A DNA stretch of 64,000 nt from the NCBI GenBank assembly GCA_947480015.1, contig CANKBS010000001.1, positions 186,001 to 250,000 on the forward strand, given 5' to 3'. The position numbers and the translations under genes were made by a program. How positions within the stretch are numbered: the first letter of the stretch is position 1; each line of letters opens with the position of its first letter. Positions 19,369 to 27,654 of this stretch are shown here, piece after piece. Source of the stretch: Sphingobacteriaceae bacterium. GTDB lineage: Bacteria > Bacteroidota > Bacteroidia > B-17B0 > Aurantibacillaceae. The notes under the pieces were generated by a model that ran no database searches, was not told the DNA's origin, and saw only the letters and a list, made by a program, of their open reading frames with translations.

Positions 19369-19778
19369 TTTAAATAATCAGGCTTGTATATTAATTTGTT
19401 TTTCGGTAACAAAACAAGCACATCAATAAAGCCGGGTAGTATCAGTACCACTTCTTCGTTTTCTTTTCTGGAATTTTCGTAGCGACTGATATCAATGCCC
19501 GATTCGTCCATTTTAACGCCTTCAGCCAGATAGTTCCGCTTCACAGAAAAAGATTCAGAATAATACCAAAGTTCTTTGAAATACAGCACAGTATTGTTTT
19601 GTTTCCACTTTTCAATATCAGCTAAACCACCATGTCTTACTGCCAGATAGGGCAAATACATGACCTCCTTTTTTGGATCAGGTTTGTAGGTATCAATATT
19701 TGGCCCACTTAATTGTGCAAAAGTTTGAAACGAACCAACGAATAAAACCAGAATAGCTATCTTCTTAAAAATTCCCAT
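19365..19778 (-). CDS. Small exported protein coupled to the large T9SS cargo
   Basis: A 137-residue protein with a signal peptide (residues 1-21, cleavage after TFAQ) and a mature part of about 115 residues that I do not recognise. It is rich in aromatic and charged residues (KEVMYLPYLAVRHGG, ELWYYSESFSVKRNYL, EVVLILPGFIDVLVLLP). Its stop overlaps the start of the 1281-residue cargo (ATGA), so the two are translationally coupled. A role in secretion, folding or anchoring of the cargo is a reasonable guess from position only. A CAAAGATA sequence at 19798-19805 is a possible minus-strand -7 promoter element 20 bases upstream, without a clear -33 box. Confidence 0.7.
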   Translation of the reverse strand: MGIFKKIAILVLFVGSFQTFAQLSGPNIDTYKPDPKKEVMYLPYLAVRHGGLADIEKWKQNNTVLYFKELWYYSESFSVKRNYLAEGVKMDESGIDISRYENSRKENEEVVLILPGFIDVLVLLPKNKLIYKPDYLK

Positions 19779-19895
19779 CTAAAATTTAGGTGTCTAACAA
19801 AGATATCAAAAAAGCCAAAAAATAGCGATTTATTGAATCACCCATAAGGCACTTTCACTCAAAGAAATGCTTGATTTAATCAGAAATCGGCAAAA

Positions 19896-20417
19896 TTAGG
19901 CTATCACCGGAGGCGGTTCCATAACCGTGCCGCATTTTTTGCAGGTTCTTAACTCTTTACTTTCGTAAAAACGTTTAAATTCTCCCTGAAATTGTGTGGT
20001 AATATCGCTGAGTGTAAAATAGGCTTCGTGTAATTTATTATTGCAGTTTTCGCAAAACCACATCAGGCCGTCTTTTTCGTTATTTTTCTTTTTGTGTTCA
20101 ACGACCAAACCAATGGAATTGGCTGTGCGCTTCGGATTGTGCGGTACTTTGGCGGGCAATAAAAAAATATCACCTTCTTTAATCGGCACGTCCACTGCTT
20201 TCCCGTCTTCCTGAATCTGAACGGTAATATCACCTTCCAGCTGGTAAAAAAACTCTTCGCCTTCATTGTAATGATAATCCTTGCGCGAATTTGGTCCGCC
20301 TACTACCATCACAATAAAATCAGCATCCTTGTACACAACCTTGTTGTTTACGGGGGGTTTCAACAGATGACGGTTTTCGTCGATCCATTTTTTAAAGTTA
20401 AAGGGACGTGTTACCAT
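19896..20417 (-). CDS. nbaC: 3-hydroxyanthranilate 3,4-dioxygenase
   Basis: A 173-residue cupin enzyme that opens the ring of 3-hydroxyanthranilate using O2 and Fe(II), in the kynurenine route to quinolinate. The metal ligands are visible as His49, Glu55 (HYNEGEEFFYQLEGD) and His93 (KVPHNPKR). The C-terminus has the second, rubredoxin-like metal site of bacterial enzymes: two CxxC pairs in FCENCNNKLHE and TCKKCGTVMEPPP. Full length for the bacterial form. No other kynurenine-pathway gene lies in the window, so the pathway must be completed elsewhere or the enzyme works on scavenged substrate. A CAAATTTA box at 20423-20430 could be its -7 element on the minus strand. Confidence 0.93.
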   Translation of the reverse strand: MVTRPFNFKKWIDENRHLLKPPVNNKVVYKDADFIVMVVGGPNSRKDYHYNEGEEFFYQLEGDITVQIQEDGKAVDVPIKEGDIFLLPAKVPHNPKRTANSIGLVVEHKKKNNEKDGLMWFCENCNNKLHEAYFTLSDITTQFQGEFKRFYESKELRTCKKCGTVMEPPPVIA

Positions 20418-20480
20418 ATTCTCAAATTTAGAATTTTATATTCAAAACTAAAAACTTCGATTCATACTTTTGTATAGTTC

Positions 20481-21473
20481 TTATACCAGTGACTTGGCCA
20501 TCAAATATTCAGCAATTTGCACCGCATTGGTTGCAGCGCCTTTGCGCAGGTTATCCGAAACGATCCACATATTCAATGTTTTTGGCTGCGATTCATCCCT
20601 TCTTATCCTGCCAACAAATACCTCATCTTTGTTGTGAGCATGCATAGGCATAGGGTAGATCTGATTGGCAATATCATCCTGCAAAATAATACCGGGTTCA
20701 TTCGCCATCATTTCAAAAATATCTTTCACTTCAAAATCATTTTCAAATTCAATGTTCACACTTTCACTGTGTCCGCCCATTACCGGAATTCGCACGGTAG
20801 TGGCAGTTAGTGCAATGCTGTTATCGCCCATAATTTTTTTGGTTTCATTCACCATTTTCATTTCTTCTTTGGTGTAACCATTCTCAACAAAAACATCTAT
20901 TTGTGGAATCACATTCAGATCGATTTTATATTTGTAAGCCATCTCAGTACTCGAGCCGTCTTTACGTTCATTCATCAACTGACTTACCGCTTTAACACCT
21001 GTGCCGGTAACACTTTGGTAAGTGGAAACCACCACACGTTTGATCTTATATTTTATATGCAAGGGATTTAATACCACCACCATTTGTATGGTAGAGCAAT
21101 TGGGATTGGCAATAATTTTATCGGATTTTTCCAATACATGGGCATTCACTTCCGGTACTACTAATTTTTTTGTGGGGTCCATACGCCAGGCCGAACTGTT
21201 ATCTATAACCGTAATGCCATTCGCTGCAAATTTGGGCGCCCATTCTAAAGACGTGTCGCCACCAGCTGAGAACAATGCAATTTGCGGTTTAGCTGCGATG
21301 GCTTGTTCCATCGAATGTACCTGATATGTTTTGCCCTTAAAACTAATTTCTTTTCCAACCGATTTTTCTGAGGCCACCGGTATTAATTCGCTTACCGGAA
21401 AGTTACGCTCTGCCAACACTTCGAGCATTTTTGTGCCTACCAGTCCGGTAGCGCCCACCACTGCAATTTTCAT
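20481..21473 (-). CDS. asd: Aspartate-semialdehyde dehydrogenase
   Basis: A 330-residue cytoplasmic enzyme that reduces aspartyl phosphate to aspartate semialdehyde with NADPH, feeding lysine/diaminopimelate, threonine and methionine synthesis. The N-terminal nucleotide-binding motif VVGATGLVG (residues 5-13), the catalytic Cys126 in ANPNCSTIQ and the IPVMGGHSESV block with the catalytic-site His are all present. Length is normal for the family. It is read in the same direction as the dioxygenase downstream (63-base gap) and the CvfB-like gene upstream (65-base gap); whether these are cotranscribed is not clear. Confidence 0.96.
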   Translation of the reverse strand: MKIAVVGATGLVGTKMLEVLAERNFPVSELIPVASEKSVGKEISFKGKTYQVHSMEQAIAAKPQIALFSAGGDTSLEWAPKFAANGITVIDNSSAWRMDPTKKLVVPEVNAHVLEKSDKIIANPNCSTIQMVVVLNPLHIKYKIKRVVVSTYQSVTGTGVKAVSQLMNERKDGSSTEMAYKYKIDLNVIPQIDVFVENGYTKEEMKMVNETKKIMGDNSIALTATTVRIPVMGGHSESVNIEFENDFEVKDIFEMMANEPGIILQDDIANQIYPMPMHAHNKDEVFVGRIRRDESQPKTLNMWIVSDNLRKGAATNAVQIAEYLMAKSLV

Positions 21474-21538
21474 TTTCTTTTTTTTGTAAAATTAATTAAA
21501 AATAGGCGACCACTGCTCGCTGAATTTTAAGGGTTTAT

Positions 21539-22414
21539 TTAGTTCTCCTCATTCAGCTCCTCGTTTTCAGGTTCGGGATCTGAGGTTACCAGATAAACTC
21601 CGTCGGGTTTTATCAACACTTTTCTGTGACGGTATAAAACGCCGATCGATTTTTTAAAGGTAGCCTTGCTCATGCTGAATTTTTCGGCAATCTCATCGGG
21701 ACTGCTCTTATCGTGAAGATCGAGGTAACCATCGTGGGCATCGAGATAATCAAGTATGGTATCGGTTGCCGAAAGCACATTTTTAAAACCAACCTTTTGC
21801 AGACTCAAATCAATCAGGTTATCTTCACGAATCCGTTTAACGTATGCAATAAATTCATCACCAATAAACACATCCTGATACACATCGTTGTGATAAATCA
21901 AGCCCTTGTGTTTATCGTTAATAATACAACTATAACCTAGGGGCGATTCTTCATATACCAGCACTTCCACTTCAGCGCCGCCTTCTAATTTGAGATCTTC
22001 GTTCGAAATAAATTTATCTATTTTGGTAGACGCTACAATACGTTTGCTCACATCATCCAGAAACACATACACCACATAATATTTATCGGCCTGCATCTCG
22101 AATTTTTGTTCATTAAAAGGAACAAACAAATCTTTCTCTAATCCCCAATCCATAAAGGCGCCAATTTCCGTTACGGCTTTTACGCGCAGACACACAAAAT
22201 GATTGAGCTCAACAATGGGTTTTTTAGTGGTGGCTATAATACGGTCTTCAGAGTCGTTATATATAAATACCTCAATTTTATCTTTTACTTTATATTTTTC
22301 GTGTATATGCGAATTTGGCAACAGCACTTCGTTATGCTCATCATCTCCCAAATACAGTCCAACACTAGTTTCACGAATCACCCGTAAGGTGTTTATTTTG
22401 CCTGTTTCTATCAT
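21539..22414 (-). CDS. CvfB/YitL-like S1-domain RNA-binding protein
   Basis: A 291-residue cytoplasmic protein with the CvfB architecture: three S1-like OB folds (residues about 1-65, 66-135 and 140-210), the third seen as GFKN-preceded VYQDVFIGDEFIAYVKRI, and a C-terminal winged-helix domain (DEIAEKFSMSKATFKKSI then HRKVLIKPDGVYL, residues about 225-280). In Firmicutes CvfB binds RNA and affects virulence-gene expression. The role in Bacteroidota is not established to my knowledge. Length matches the family (about 280). It is followed by asd on the same strand. The last 10 residues are acidic and not conserved. Confidence 0.85.
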   Translation of the reverse strand: MIETGKINTLRVIRETSVGLYLGDDEHNEVLLPNSHIHEKYKVKDKIEVFIYNDSEDRIIATTKKPIVELNHFVCLRVKAVTEIGAFMDWGLEKDLFVPFNEQKFEMQADKYYVVYVFLDDVSKRIVASTKIDKFISNEDLKLEGGAEVEVLVYEESPLGYSCIINDKHKGLIYHNDVYQDVFIGDEFIAYVKRIREDNLIDLSLQKVGFKNVLSATDTILDYLDAHDGYLDLHDKSSPDEIAEKFSMSKATFKKSIGVLYRHRKVLIKPDGVYLVTSDPEPENEELNEEN

Positions 22415-22498
22415 AATTTAATATTGCGCACGAAGGTACGGTATTATTTCACCTTCAAAAAATTAAGCCTTATTAGGCTGAATAAGAAAACAATGCTC

Positions 22499-22506
22499 TA
22501 CATTTG
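22499..22506 (+). promoter_or_regulatory. Candidate -7 element for the EamA transporter gene
   Basis: TACATTTG fits the Bacteroidota -7 consensus TAnnTTTG and lies about 58 bases before the start codon at 22565. No TTG box is found at the usual 19-base distance, so this is only half a promoter by sequence. Confidence 0.4.
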
Positions 22507-22564
22507 CCACGCAATTAAAAAAGGGCTAATTTTTCAACTAACTAACTAATTTAAGCAACCCAAA

Positions 22565-23437
22565 ATGAAATCAAAAACTATTTCCTGGATCATCCTCATT
22601 GGATTAGCCCTTGTTTGGGGAAGTTCTTTTATTCTTATGAAACGGGGCATGGAAGCCTTTAGCAGTGATGAAGTAGCCGCCATGCGCATCTCCATTGCCT
22701 TTTTGGTTTTAATTCCATTTTATATCAAACACCATAAAATTGATCTGAAGAAATATTTACCCGGACTACTCATTATGGGTGTTTTTGGGAATTTAATCCC
22801 CGCCTTTTTATTCACTAAGGCCGAAACCGAAATCAGTAGCAGTTTGGCCGGTATGCTCAATGCGCTTACGCCTTTTTTCACCATTCTGGTTTCAGTCATC
22901 TGGTTAAAGGCTAAGCCATCGGGTATTAAGATCACCGGCATTATTATTGGCTTTATATCCGCCTCTTGTTTGATGATCTTTGATAAGACCGACAATACCT
23001 TTCAGAACATCAGTTACAGTTTGTTGGTCATAATTGCCACCATTTGTTATGCCATTAGCGTAAATGGAATAAGGAAATTTTTGAGCGATTTAAATCCGGT
23101 TACGGCAACGGTGTGGGCTTTTAGCTTTACGGGTCCGGTTGCTTTGGTTTATTTGTTTGGTTTTACCGAATTCACCACACATTTAACAACTGAGCCTCAG
23201 GCACTTAGTTCTTTAGGGTATATTTGTATCCTAGCAATGATAGGCACAGCCTTGTCGGTTATCTTTTATAATGTGCTCATAAGGCAGGCCGGAGTGCTGT
23301 TTGCAAGCAGTTGTACCTATTTAATTCCCATTGTGGCGGTACTTTGGGGTGTTTTTGACGGTGAGAGCGTGAATATGGCTCAGATTTTGAGCATTGTGGC
23401 CATTATCATGAGTGTTTATTTGATTAATCGCGACTAA
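22565..23437 (+). CDS. EamA/RhaT-type drug/metabolite transporter
   Basis: A 290-residue inner-membrane protein with ten predicted helices in two EamA halves (residues about 8-140 and 150-288). The first half opens with the family pattern WGSSFILMKRGMEAF, and the second ends with SCTYLIPIVAVLWGVFDGE. Members of the DMT superfamily export or import small metabolites; the substrate cannot be told from sequence. It is monocistronic by position: the gene upstream is divergent, and the downstream rplU gene has its own promoter at 23441-23470. Confidence 0.88.
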   Translation: MKSKTISWIILIGLALVWGSSFILMKRGMEAFSSDEVAAMRISIAFLVLIPFYIKHHKIDLKKYLPGLLIMGVFGNLIPAFLFTKAETEISSSLAGMLNALTPFFTILVSVIWLKAKPSGIKITGIIIGFISASCLMIFDKTDNTFQNISYSLLVIIATICYAISVNGIRKFLSDLNPVTATVWAFSFTGPVALVYLFGFTEFTTHLTTEPQALSSLGYICILAMIGTALSVIFYNVLIRQAGVLFASSCTYLIPIVAVLWGVFDGESVNMAQILSIVAIIMSVYLINRD

Positions 23438-23440
23438 AAT

Positions 23441-23470
23441 TTGCACTTTACTAAGAATTGAGTATATTTG
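23441..23470 (+). promoter_or_regulatory. Promoter of rplU-rpmA
   Basis: A TTG box at 23441-23443 is followed after exactly 19 bases by TATATTTG at 23463-23470, matching the Bacteroidota sigma-A consensus (TTG, 19-21 bases, TAnnTTTG). Transcription would start near 23476, giving a leader of about 40 bases before the rplU ATG at 23516. Not tested; based on pattern only. Confidence 0.75.
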
Positions 23471-23515
23471 CATCCCTTTTTAAAGGAATTTATTAACAAT
23501 TAAAAACCAAATTAA

Positions 23516-24016
23516 ATGTACGCAATTGTAGAAATAGCCGGGCAACAATTTAAAGTGGAACGTGGAAACAAAGTTTACGTTCACCGCCTAGAGGCTAACG
23601 AGGGCGAGAAAATTGAATTTGACAAAGTTTTCTTATTAGACAACGATGGAAAAATTTCAGTTGGAAACCCTACGGTAGATGGCGCTAAAGTAGCAGCCAC
23701 AGTAATTAGTCACGTTAAAGGTGACAAAGTGATTATTTTCAAAAAGAAACGTCGTAAAGGCTATCAAAAATGGAATAACCACCGTCAAAGCTTCACGCAA
23801 ATTTTAATTCAAGGAGTATTAGCCAAAGGCGATAAACTTCAGGAAGAATTAAAAGCAGAACGTATTGTTCGTGTGCAAGGTATGCGAAACAAGCCGGTAG
23901 TAGCCGAAGCAACTGCAGTTGTAGCAGAAGCCCCGGTGAAAAAAGCCCCAGCAAAAAAAGCAGCTCCTAAAAAAGCAGCCGCTAAAAAAACAACAACTAA
24001 GAAAAAAGAAGACTAA
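23516..24016 (+). CDS. rplU: 50S ribosomal protein L21 with basic C-terminal extension
   Basis: A 166-residue protein. Residues 1-103 are a full L21 ([34 protein letters not shown], the rRNA-binding motif). Residues about 104-139 form a linker, and residues 140-166 are an Ala/Lys/Pro-rich tail ([18 protein letters not shown]). Standard L21 is about 103 residues. Such tails occur on several ribosomal proteins in Bacteroidota and may add nonspecific RNA contacts. It is followed 82 bases later by rpmA, the universal partner of rplU. Expressed from the promoter at 23441-23470. Confidence 0.95.
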   Translation: MYAIVEIAGQQFKVERGNKVYVHRLEANEGEKIEFDKVFLLDNDGKISVGNPTVDGAKVAATVISHVKGDKVIIFKKKRRKGYQKWNNHRQSFTQILIQGVLAKGDKLQEELKAERIVRVQGMRNKPVVAEATAVVAEAPVKKAPAKKAAPKKAAAKKTTTKKKED

Positions 24017-24098
24017 AAAATAGTTTTTAATGTTTAGTGCTTAGTGATGAGTTAAGCCTATTAAAAGCTAAAAACTAATAATTTAAAATTAATAAGAA

Positions 24099-24359
24099 AT
24101 GGCACACAAGAAAGGCGCGGGTTCATCAGATAATGGTCGTGATTCGCATAGTAAACGTTTAGGCGTTAAAATTTTTGGTGGACAAGCATGTATCGCCGGA
24201 AACATTATTGTTCGTCAACGTGGTACTAAACATAATCCTTCTGTAGGTGTAGGTATGGGAAAAGATCATACTTTATATGCTTTAGTTGACGGTAAAGTTG
24301 TTTTCAAAAAGAAAAGAGACGACCGTTCGTATGTTTCGGTGGTTCCTGTAGAAGGATAA
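24099..24359 (+). CDS. rpmA: 50S ribosomal protein L27
   Basis: An 86-residue L27 with the N-terminus [16 protein letters not shown] that reaches the peptidyl-transferase centre, and the conserved [34 protein letters not shown] core (shown here only in outline). No N-terminal extension that would need proteolytic removal, unlike Firmicutes L27. Full length. It lies 82 bases after rplU and is closed by the terminator at 24381-24410. Confidence 0.97.
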   Translation: MAHKKGAGSSDNGRDSHSKRLGVKIFGGQACIAGNIIVRQRGTKHNPSVGVGMGKDHTLYALVDGKVVFKKKRDDRSYVSVVPVEG

Positions 24360-24380
24360 ACCTTGTTTTCAAAGGACATT

Positions 24381-24410
24381 AAAGCCCTCCGTGAAAACGG
24401 TGGGCTTTTT
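24381..24410 (+). terminator. Rho-independent terminator after rpmA
   Basis: The stem AAAGCCCTCCG pairs with CGGTGGGCTTT around a TGAAAA loop, with one T:T mismatch, and ends in a T run. It lies 21 bases after the rpmA stop and ends the rplU-rpmA transcript. Confidence 0.85.
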
Positions 24411-24484
24411 CCGTTTTAGCTAAGTCGGCTAAAAACTGCTCATAATAATTTAAGCGGAAGTTCCTTTCATTTCAATTCAAGCAT

Positions 24485-24492
24485 TAAATTTG
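24485..24492 (+). promoter_or_regulatory. Candidate -7 element for serS
   Basis: TAAATTTG fits TAnnTTTG and sits 28 bases before the serS ATG at 24521. No TTG is present 19 bases upstream, only a partial TTC. Position after a terminator supports a promoter here. Confidence 0.45.
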
Positions 24493-24520
24493 TTTTAAAA
24501 TACTAATTTTCCCTTTAAGC

Positions 24521-25795
24521 ATGTTACAACTTAATTATATCCGCGAAAACAAAGAAGAGGTGATCAATCGTCTGGCTATTAAAAATTTTAAAAACGCCGA
24601 TAACATCATTAATACGATTATTGAACTTGACACCAATCGTAAAGCCGCTCAAAAACAGGCCGATGACACCAAGGCAGAAGCCAATGCCATGGCTCGCCAG
24701 ATTGGTGACCTGATGAAATCAGGTAAAAAAGAAGAAGCAGAGGTTTTAAAAGCCAAAACCGGTGAATTAAAAAACACCGAAAAAGTGCTCGATGACAAAC
24801 AAAAAAGTATTGAAGCAGAGATCCAGTTGTTATTGGTAACGGTTCCCAATTTGCCGCATAGTTCAGTACCAACAGGTAAAGGGGCAGAAGATAATACCGT
24901 GGTGCTTGAATTCGGAGATAAACCTCAATTGCCTGCAAATGCCAAGCCACACTGGGAATTAACCAGTAAATACGACATCATTGATTTTGAAATGGGGGTT
25001 AAATTAACCGGTGCCGGATTTCCGGTTTACAAAGGTAAAGGTGCGCGCTTACAACGTGCCCTGATAAATTTTTTCCTTGATCGTGCAACCGCTAGAGGTT
25101 ATAACGAAGTGCAACCACCCATTTTAGTGAATGAAGACAGCGGTTATGGTACCGGTCAGTTACCCGATAAAGAAGGACAAATGTATCATGCAACGGTTGA
25201 TAATTTATATTTAATCCCAACTGCTGAGGTGCCTATAACCAATATGTATCGCGATGTTATTTTAAAAGAAAGTGATTTCCCGATAAAAAATTGTGGTTAT
25301 ACTCCTTGTTTCAGACGTGAGGCTGGCAGTTATGGGAAAGATGTGAGAGGATTGAACCGCCTGCATCAATTTGATAAAGTTGAAATTGTACAGATTGCGC
25401 ATCCAGCCGAAAGTTACAAGATACTAGAAGACATGAAAGATTATGTGGCCGACTTACTAAAAGAATTGGGTCTGCCATTCCGTATTTTAAAATTATGCGG
25501 TGGCGATATGAGTTTTGGAAGTGCCTTAACTTATGATTTGGAAGTATGGAGTGCTGCACAACAACGTTGGTTAGAAGTGAGCAGCGTGAGTAATTTTGAA
25601 ACTTTCCAGACTAACCGCTTAAAATGCCGTTACAAAGACGATAAAGGAAAAACACAACTGGCACACAGCTTAAACGGGAGCGCCTTGGCATTGCCGCGTA
25701 TTGTAGCTGCTTTGTTAGAAAATTACCAGACCGAAGACGCTATAACTATTCCAAAAGCATTGGTGCCTTATTGCGGCTTCGAACGTATTAGCTAA
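24521..25795 (+). CDS. serS: Seryl-tRNA synthetase
   Basis: A 424-residue class II aminoacyl-tRNA synthetase. Residues 1-110 form the long antiparallel coiled coil that holds tRNA-Ser. The catalytic domain shows TAEVPITNMY, motif 2 as PCFRREAGSYGKDVRGLNR, and motif 3 as NGSALALPRIVAALLENYQ. Full length for bacteria (about 425). The stop overlaps the start of the next gene (TAATG), so the lipoprotein downstream is coupled to it. Confidence 0.97.
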   Translation: MLQLNYIRENKEEVINRLAIKNFKNADNIINTIIELDTNRKAAQKQADDTKAEANAMARQIGDLMKSGKKEEAEVLKAKTGELKNTEKVLDDKQKSIEAEIQLLLVTVPNLPHSSVPTGKGAEDNTVVLEFGDKPQLPANAKPHWELTSKYDIIDFEMGVKLTGAGFPVYKGKGARLQRALINFFLDRATARGYNEVQPPILVNEDSGYGTGQLPDKEGQMYHATVDNLYLIPTAEVPITNMYRDVILKESDFPIKNCGYTPCFRREAGSYGKDVRGLNRLHQFDKVEIVQIAHPAESYKILEDMKDYVADLLKELGLPFRILKLCGGDMSFGSALTYDLEVWSAAQQRWLEVSSVSNFETFQTNRLKCRYKDDKGKTQLAHSLNGSALALPRIVAALLENYQTEDAITIPKALVPYCGFERIS

Positions 25796-26379
25796 TGAAA
25801 AACCTTGGTTATAGCTTAATGTTGGTTATGGGATTGATCCTCGGTCAATCCTGTAATAAAGCAGAAAACTATGCAGAGAAGATTAAAACCTTGGATAGTT
25901 TGGGCGGCGCCATGAATTCACGCATGCTGGAGTTGCAAAAGGTAGATACCATCCTACTTCAGAAAAGCATTAACCGTTTTGTGTATTACAAAGAATTTAT
26001 TGAACTGAACATTCATGATACACTGGATAAAATAGAAGCAGATCAGCTTTTTGATTTTTATGAGAGCGGTAAGAATCTGAAAAATTTTCAGAACAATCGC
26101 AATCTATTGTTAAGTCGTTCGGTTCTTATTAATTCACAGTTGAACAAACTGGCTACTGATCTTAAAAACAATTCACCCGATCTTGAATTGCTTGAAAAAT
26201 TTACCGGGCATGAAAAGCAGGAAATAGCCCGATTGCTTGATGCTGCGACCGCCCAGCAAACAATCTACCACAGAGGTCTGGAGCAATTTCAGACTTCCTT
26301 AAAAGGCGTTGAATTGCTAATCCGCAAAAGAAATAACGGCGAATTGCCCACTATAATAAAAGACACCTTAAGTTATTAA
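25795..26379 (+). CDS. Probable lipoprotein of unknown function
   Basis: A 194-residue protein with a hydrophobic N-terminus and Cys20 in ILGQSC, a weak but acceptable lipobox. The rest is highly charged and mostly helical (NYAEKIKTLDSLGGAM, DLELLEKFTGHEKQEIARLL), suggesting a coiled-coil bundle. I do not recognise the family. The start overlaps the serS stop and the next gene (ybeY) begins 1 base after its stop, so it lies in a serS - lipoprotein - ybeY operon. The link to translation may be only genomic. Confidence 0.65.
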   Translation: MKNLGYSLMLVMGLILGQSCNKAENYAEKIKTLDSLGGAMNSRMLELQKVDTILLQKSINRFVYYKEFIELNIHDTLDKIEADQLFDFYESGKNLKNFQNNRNLLLSRSVLINSQLNKLATDLKNNSPDLELLEKFTGHEKQEIARLLDAATAQQTIYHRGLEQFQTSLKGVELLIRKRNNGELPTIIKDTLSY

Positions 26380-26380
26380 T

Positions 26381-26794
26381 ATGGCCATTAGTTTTCAAAT
26401 ACAAGAAGTTCCATTTAAACTTACCGAAACAGCCCGAACCAAAAGCTGGATCAAAAAAATTATTGAACTGGAAAAGAAAAAAACCGGACAATTAAATTTT
26501 GTACTTACAAATGACGAGGAGGTTTTAAAAACCAATATTCAATACCTCAAACATAATACTTACACCGATATTATCACTTTCGATGACTGTGAAGATAAAA
26601 TCATTAACGGCGACATCATCATTAGTATTGACCGTGTGGCTGAGAATGCCAATAATTTTAAAGTACCATTTAAAACAGAATTAAACCGAGTGCTCATACA
26701 TGGTGTACTTCATTTATGCGGATACGGAGATAAAACAAAAGTTGCTGCCGAACTCATGCGTAAAAAAGAAAATTGGGCGTTGAAAAAATTCTAA
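26381..26794 (+). CDS. ybeY: Endoribonuclease YbeY (rRNA maturation factor)
   Basis: A 137-residue metal-dependent RNase acting in 16S rRNA 3-prime processing and ribosome quality control. The core is recognisable from YTDIITFDD (substrate region) and HGVLHLCGYGDKT, residues 107-119. The family motif HGxLHLxGYDH needs three His ligands. His107 and His111 are present, but the third is Asp117 here. I recall other Bacteroidota YbeY proteins with Asp at this position, so it is probably active and the change lineage-specific. Third gene of the serS operon; it converges on the TonB-like gene with only 7 bases between stops. Confidence 0.92.
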   Translation: MAISFQIQEVPFKLTETARTKSWIKKIIELEKKKTGQLNFVLTNDEEVLKTNIQYLKHNTYTDIITFDDCEDKIINGDIIISIDRVAENANNFKVPFKTELNRVLIHGVLHLCGYGDKTKVAAELMRKKENWALKKF

Positions 26795-26801
26795 GCCGAA
26801 A

Positions 26802-27596
26802 TTACTGACCTATCGTAGAAGATCCCGAAACATTATCGTGCGTCACATTACGTAAATTAAAGGTAATGGGATAGGTGGTTTTGTACCTCACATAAACGTT
26901 GTTTAAAATGGCTGGCTGCCACCTGGTAAGTTTAATGAGTCTCATGGCCTCTTCACTGCAACCTGCGTTAACACCTTGCTTTACACCTACTCCGGTAACA
27001 TAGCCATTGGTTTCAACCACGAATTCTAAAATAACGGTTCCTTGAATCGATTTCTCAACGGCCACCTTAGGATATTCTATTTCAGATAGGATAAATTCTT
27101 CCAAACCCTCTTCTCCGTTTTTATAATACTCCGGTGATTGATCAGCGCGTGCATAAATAACAAAAGTACTGTCAGCAGGCAAGTTTTTTTTCGGACTGAA
27201 GCGGTATTTTTGTTTAATGTATTTATTATACTTTTCGGAAGATAAATGTAAATGCACATAATAGGGCTGAGCCTCCGACAAACTTTGCGTTTGTTGAAAT
27301 TTTAAAAAACGCAGCATGCGCTTACTTTCATTACGAAGGACATTGTTTTGAACACCATCAATTTTTATGTGCCGAGCCTGACCCAGGGAATCAATATCAA
27401 AATAAATACTGAATTCGTTCTTAAAATCAGCATTGACAAGTATTTTAGGCAGACTTAATTGAGTTTGTAAAACCTGATCTAATTGCTCCTTACCACCAAG
27501 TACTTGAGCTTCATAGTCACTCGATTGAGCGGATAAAGGAATTAATCCGTTTATAAAACTAAATACGATTAAAAAGATAAGCGATCTTTTACACAT
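26802..27596 (-). CDS. TonB C-terminal-domain protein, exported
   Basis: A 264-residue protein with a signal peptide (residues 1-23, cleavage near LSAQ). The C-terminal 90 residues form a TonB_C domain: EIEYPKVAVEKSIQGTVILEF, then VNAGCSEEAMRLIKLTRWQPA. Two TonB_C-like half domains may be present, since residues 30-110 also show a KILVNADFKNEFSIYFDID strand pattern. There is no N-terminal transmembrane anchor of the classical TonB kind, so it is probably periplasmic and not an energy coupler by itself. It follows the M16 pair after 58 bases on the same strand. Confidence 0.8.
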   Translation of the reverse strand: MCKRSLIFLIVFSFINGLIPLSAQSSDYEAQVLGGKEQLDQVLQTQLSLPKILVNADFKNEFSIYFDIDSLGQARHIKIDGVQNNVLRNESKRMLRFLKFQQTQSLSEAQPYYVHLHLSSEKYNKYIKQKYRFSPKKNLPADSTFVIYARADQSPEYYKNGEEGLEEFILSEIEYPKVAVEKSIQGTVILEFVVETNGYVTGVGVKQGVNAGCSEEAMRLIKLTRWQPAILNNVYVRYKTTYPITFNLRNVTHDNVSGSSTIGQ

Positions 27597-27654
27597 ACTT
27601 AAAATTAAGAAAAAAAAGAATAAATTAAAATTTTATCGGGAAAATGCCTCCCGC

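Noticed and set aside
24017-24098. Possible folded element between rplU and rpmA (AGTTTTTA pairs with TAAAAACT, inner GCTTA with TAAGC).
   Set aside because: The stems are short and AT-rich with a large loop; too weak to call a regulator or attenuator.
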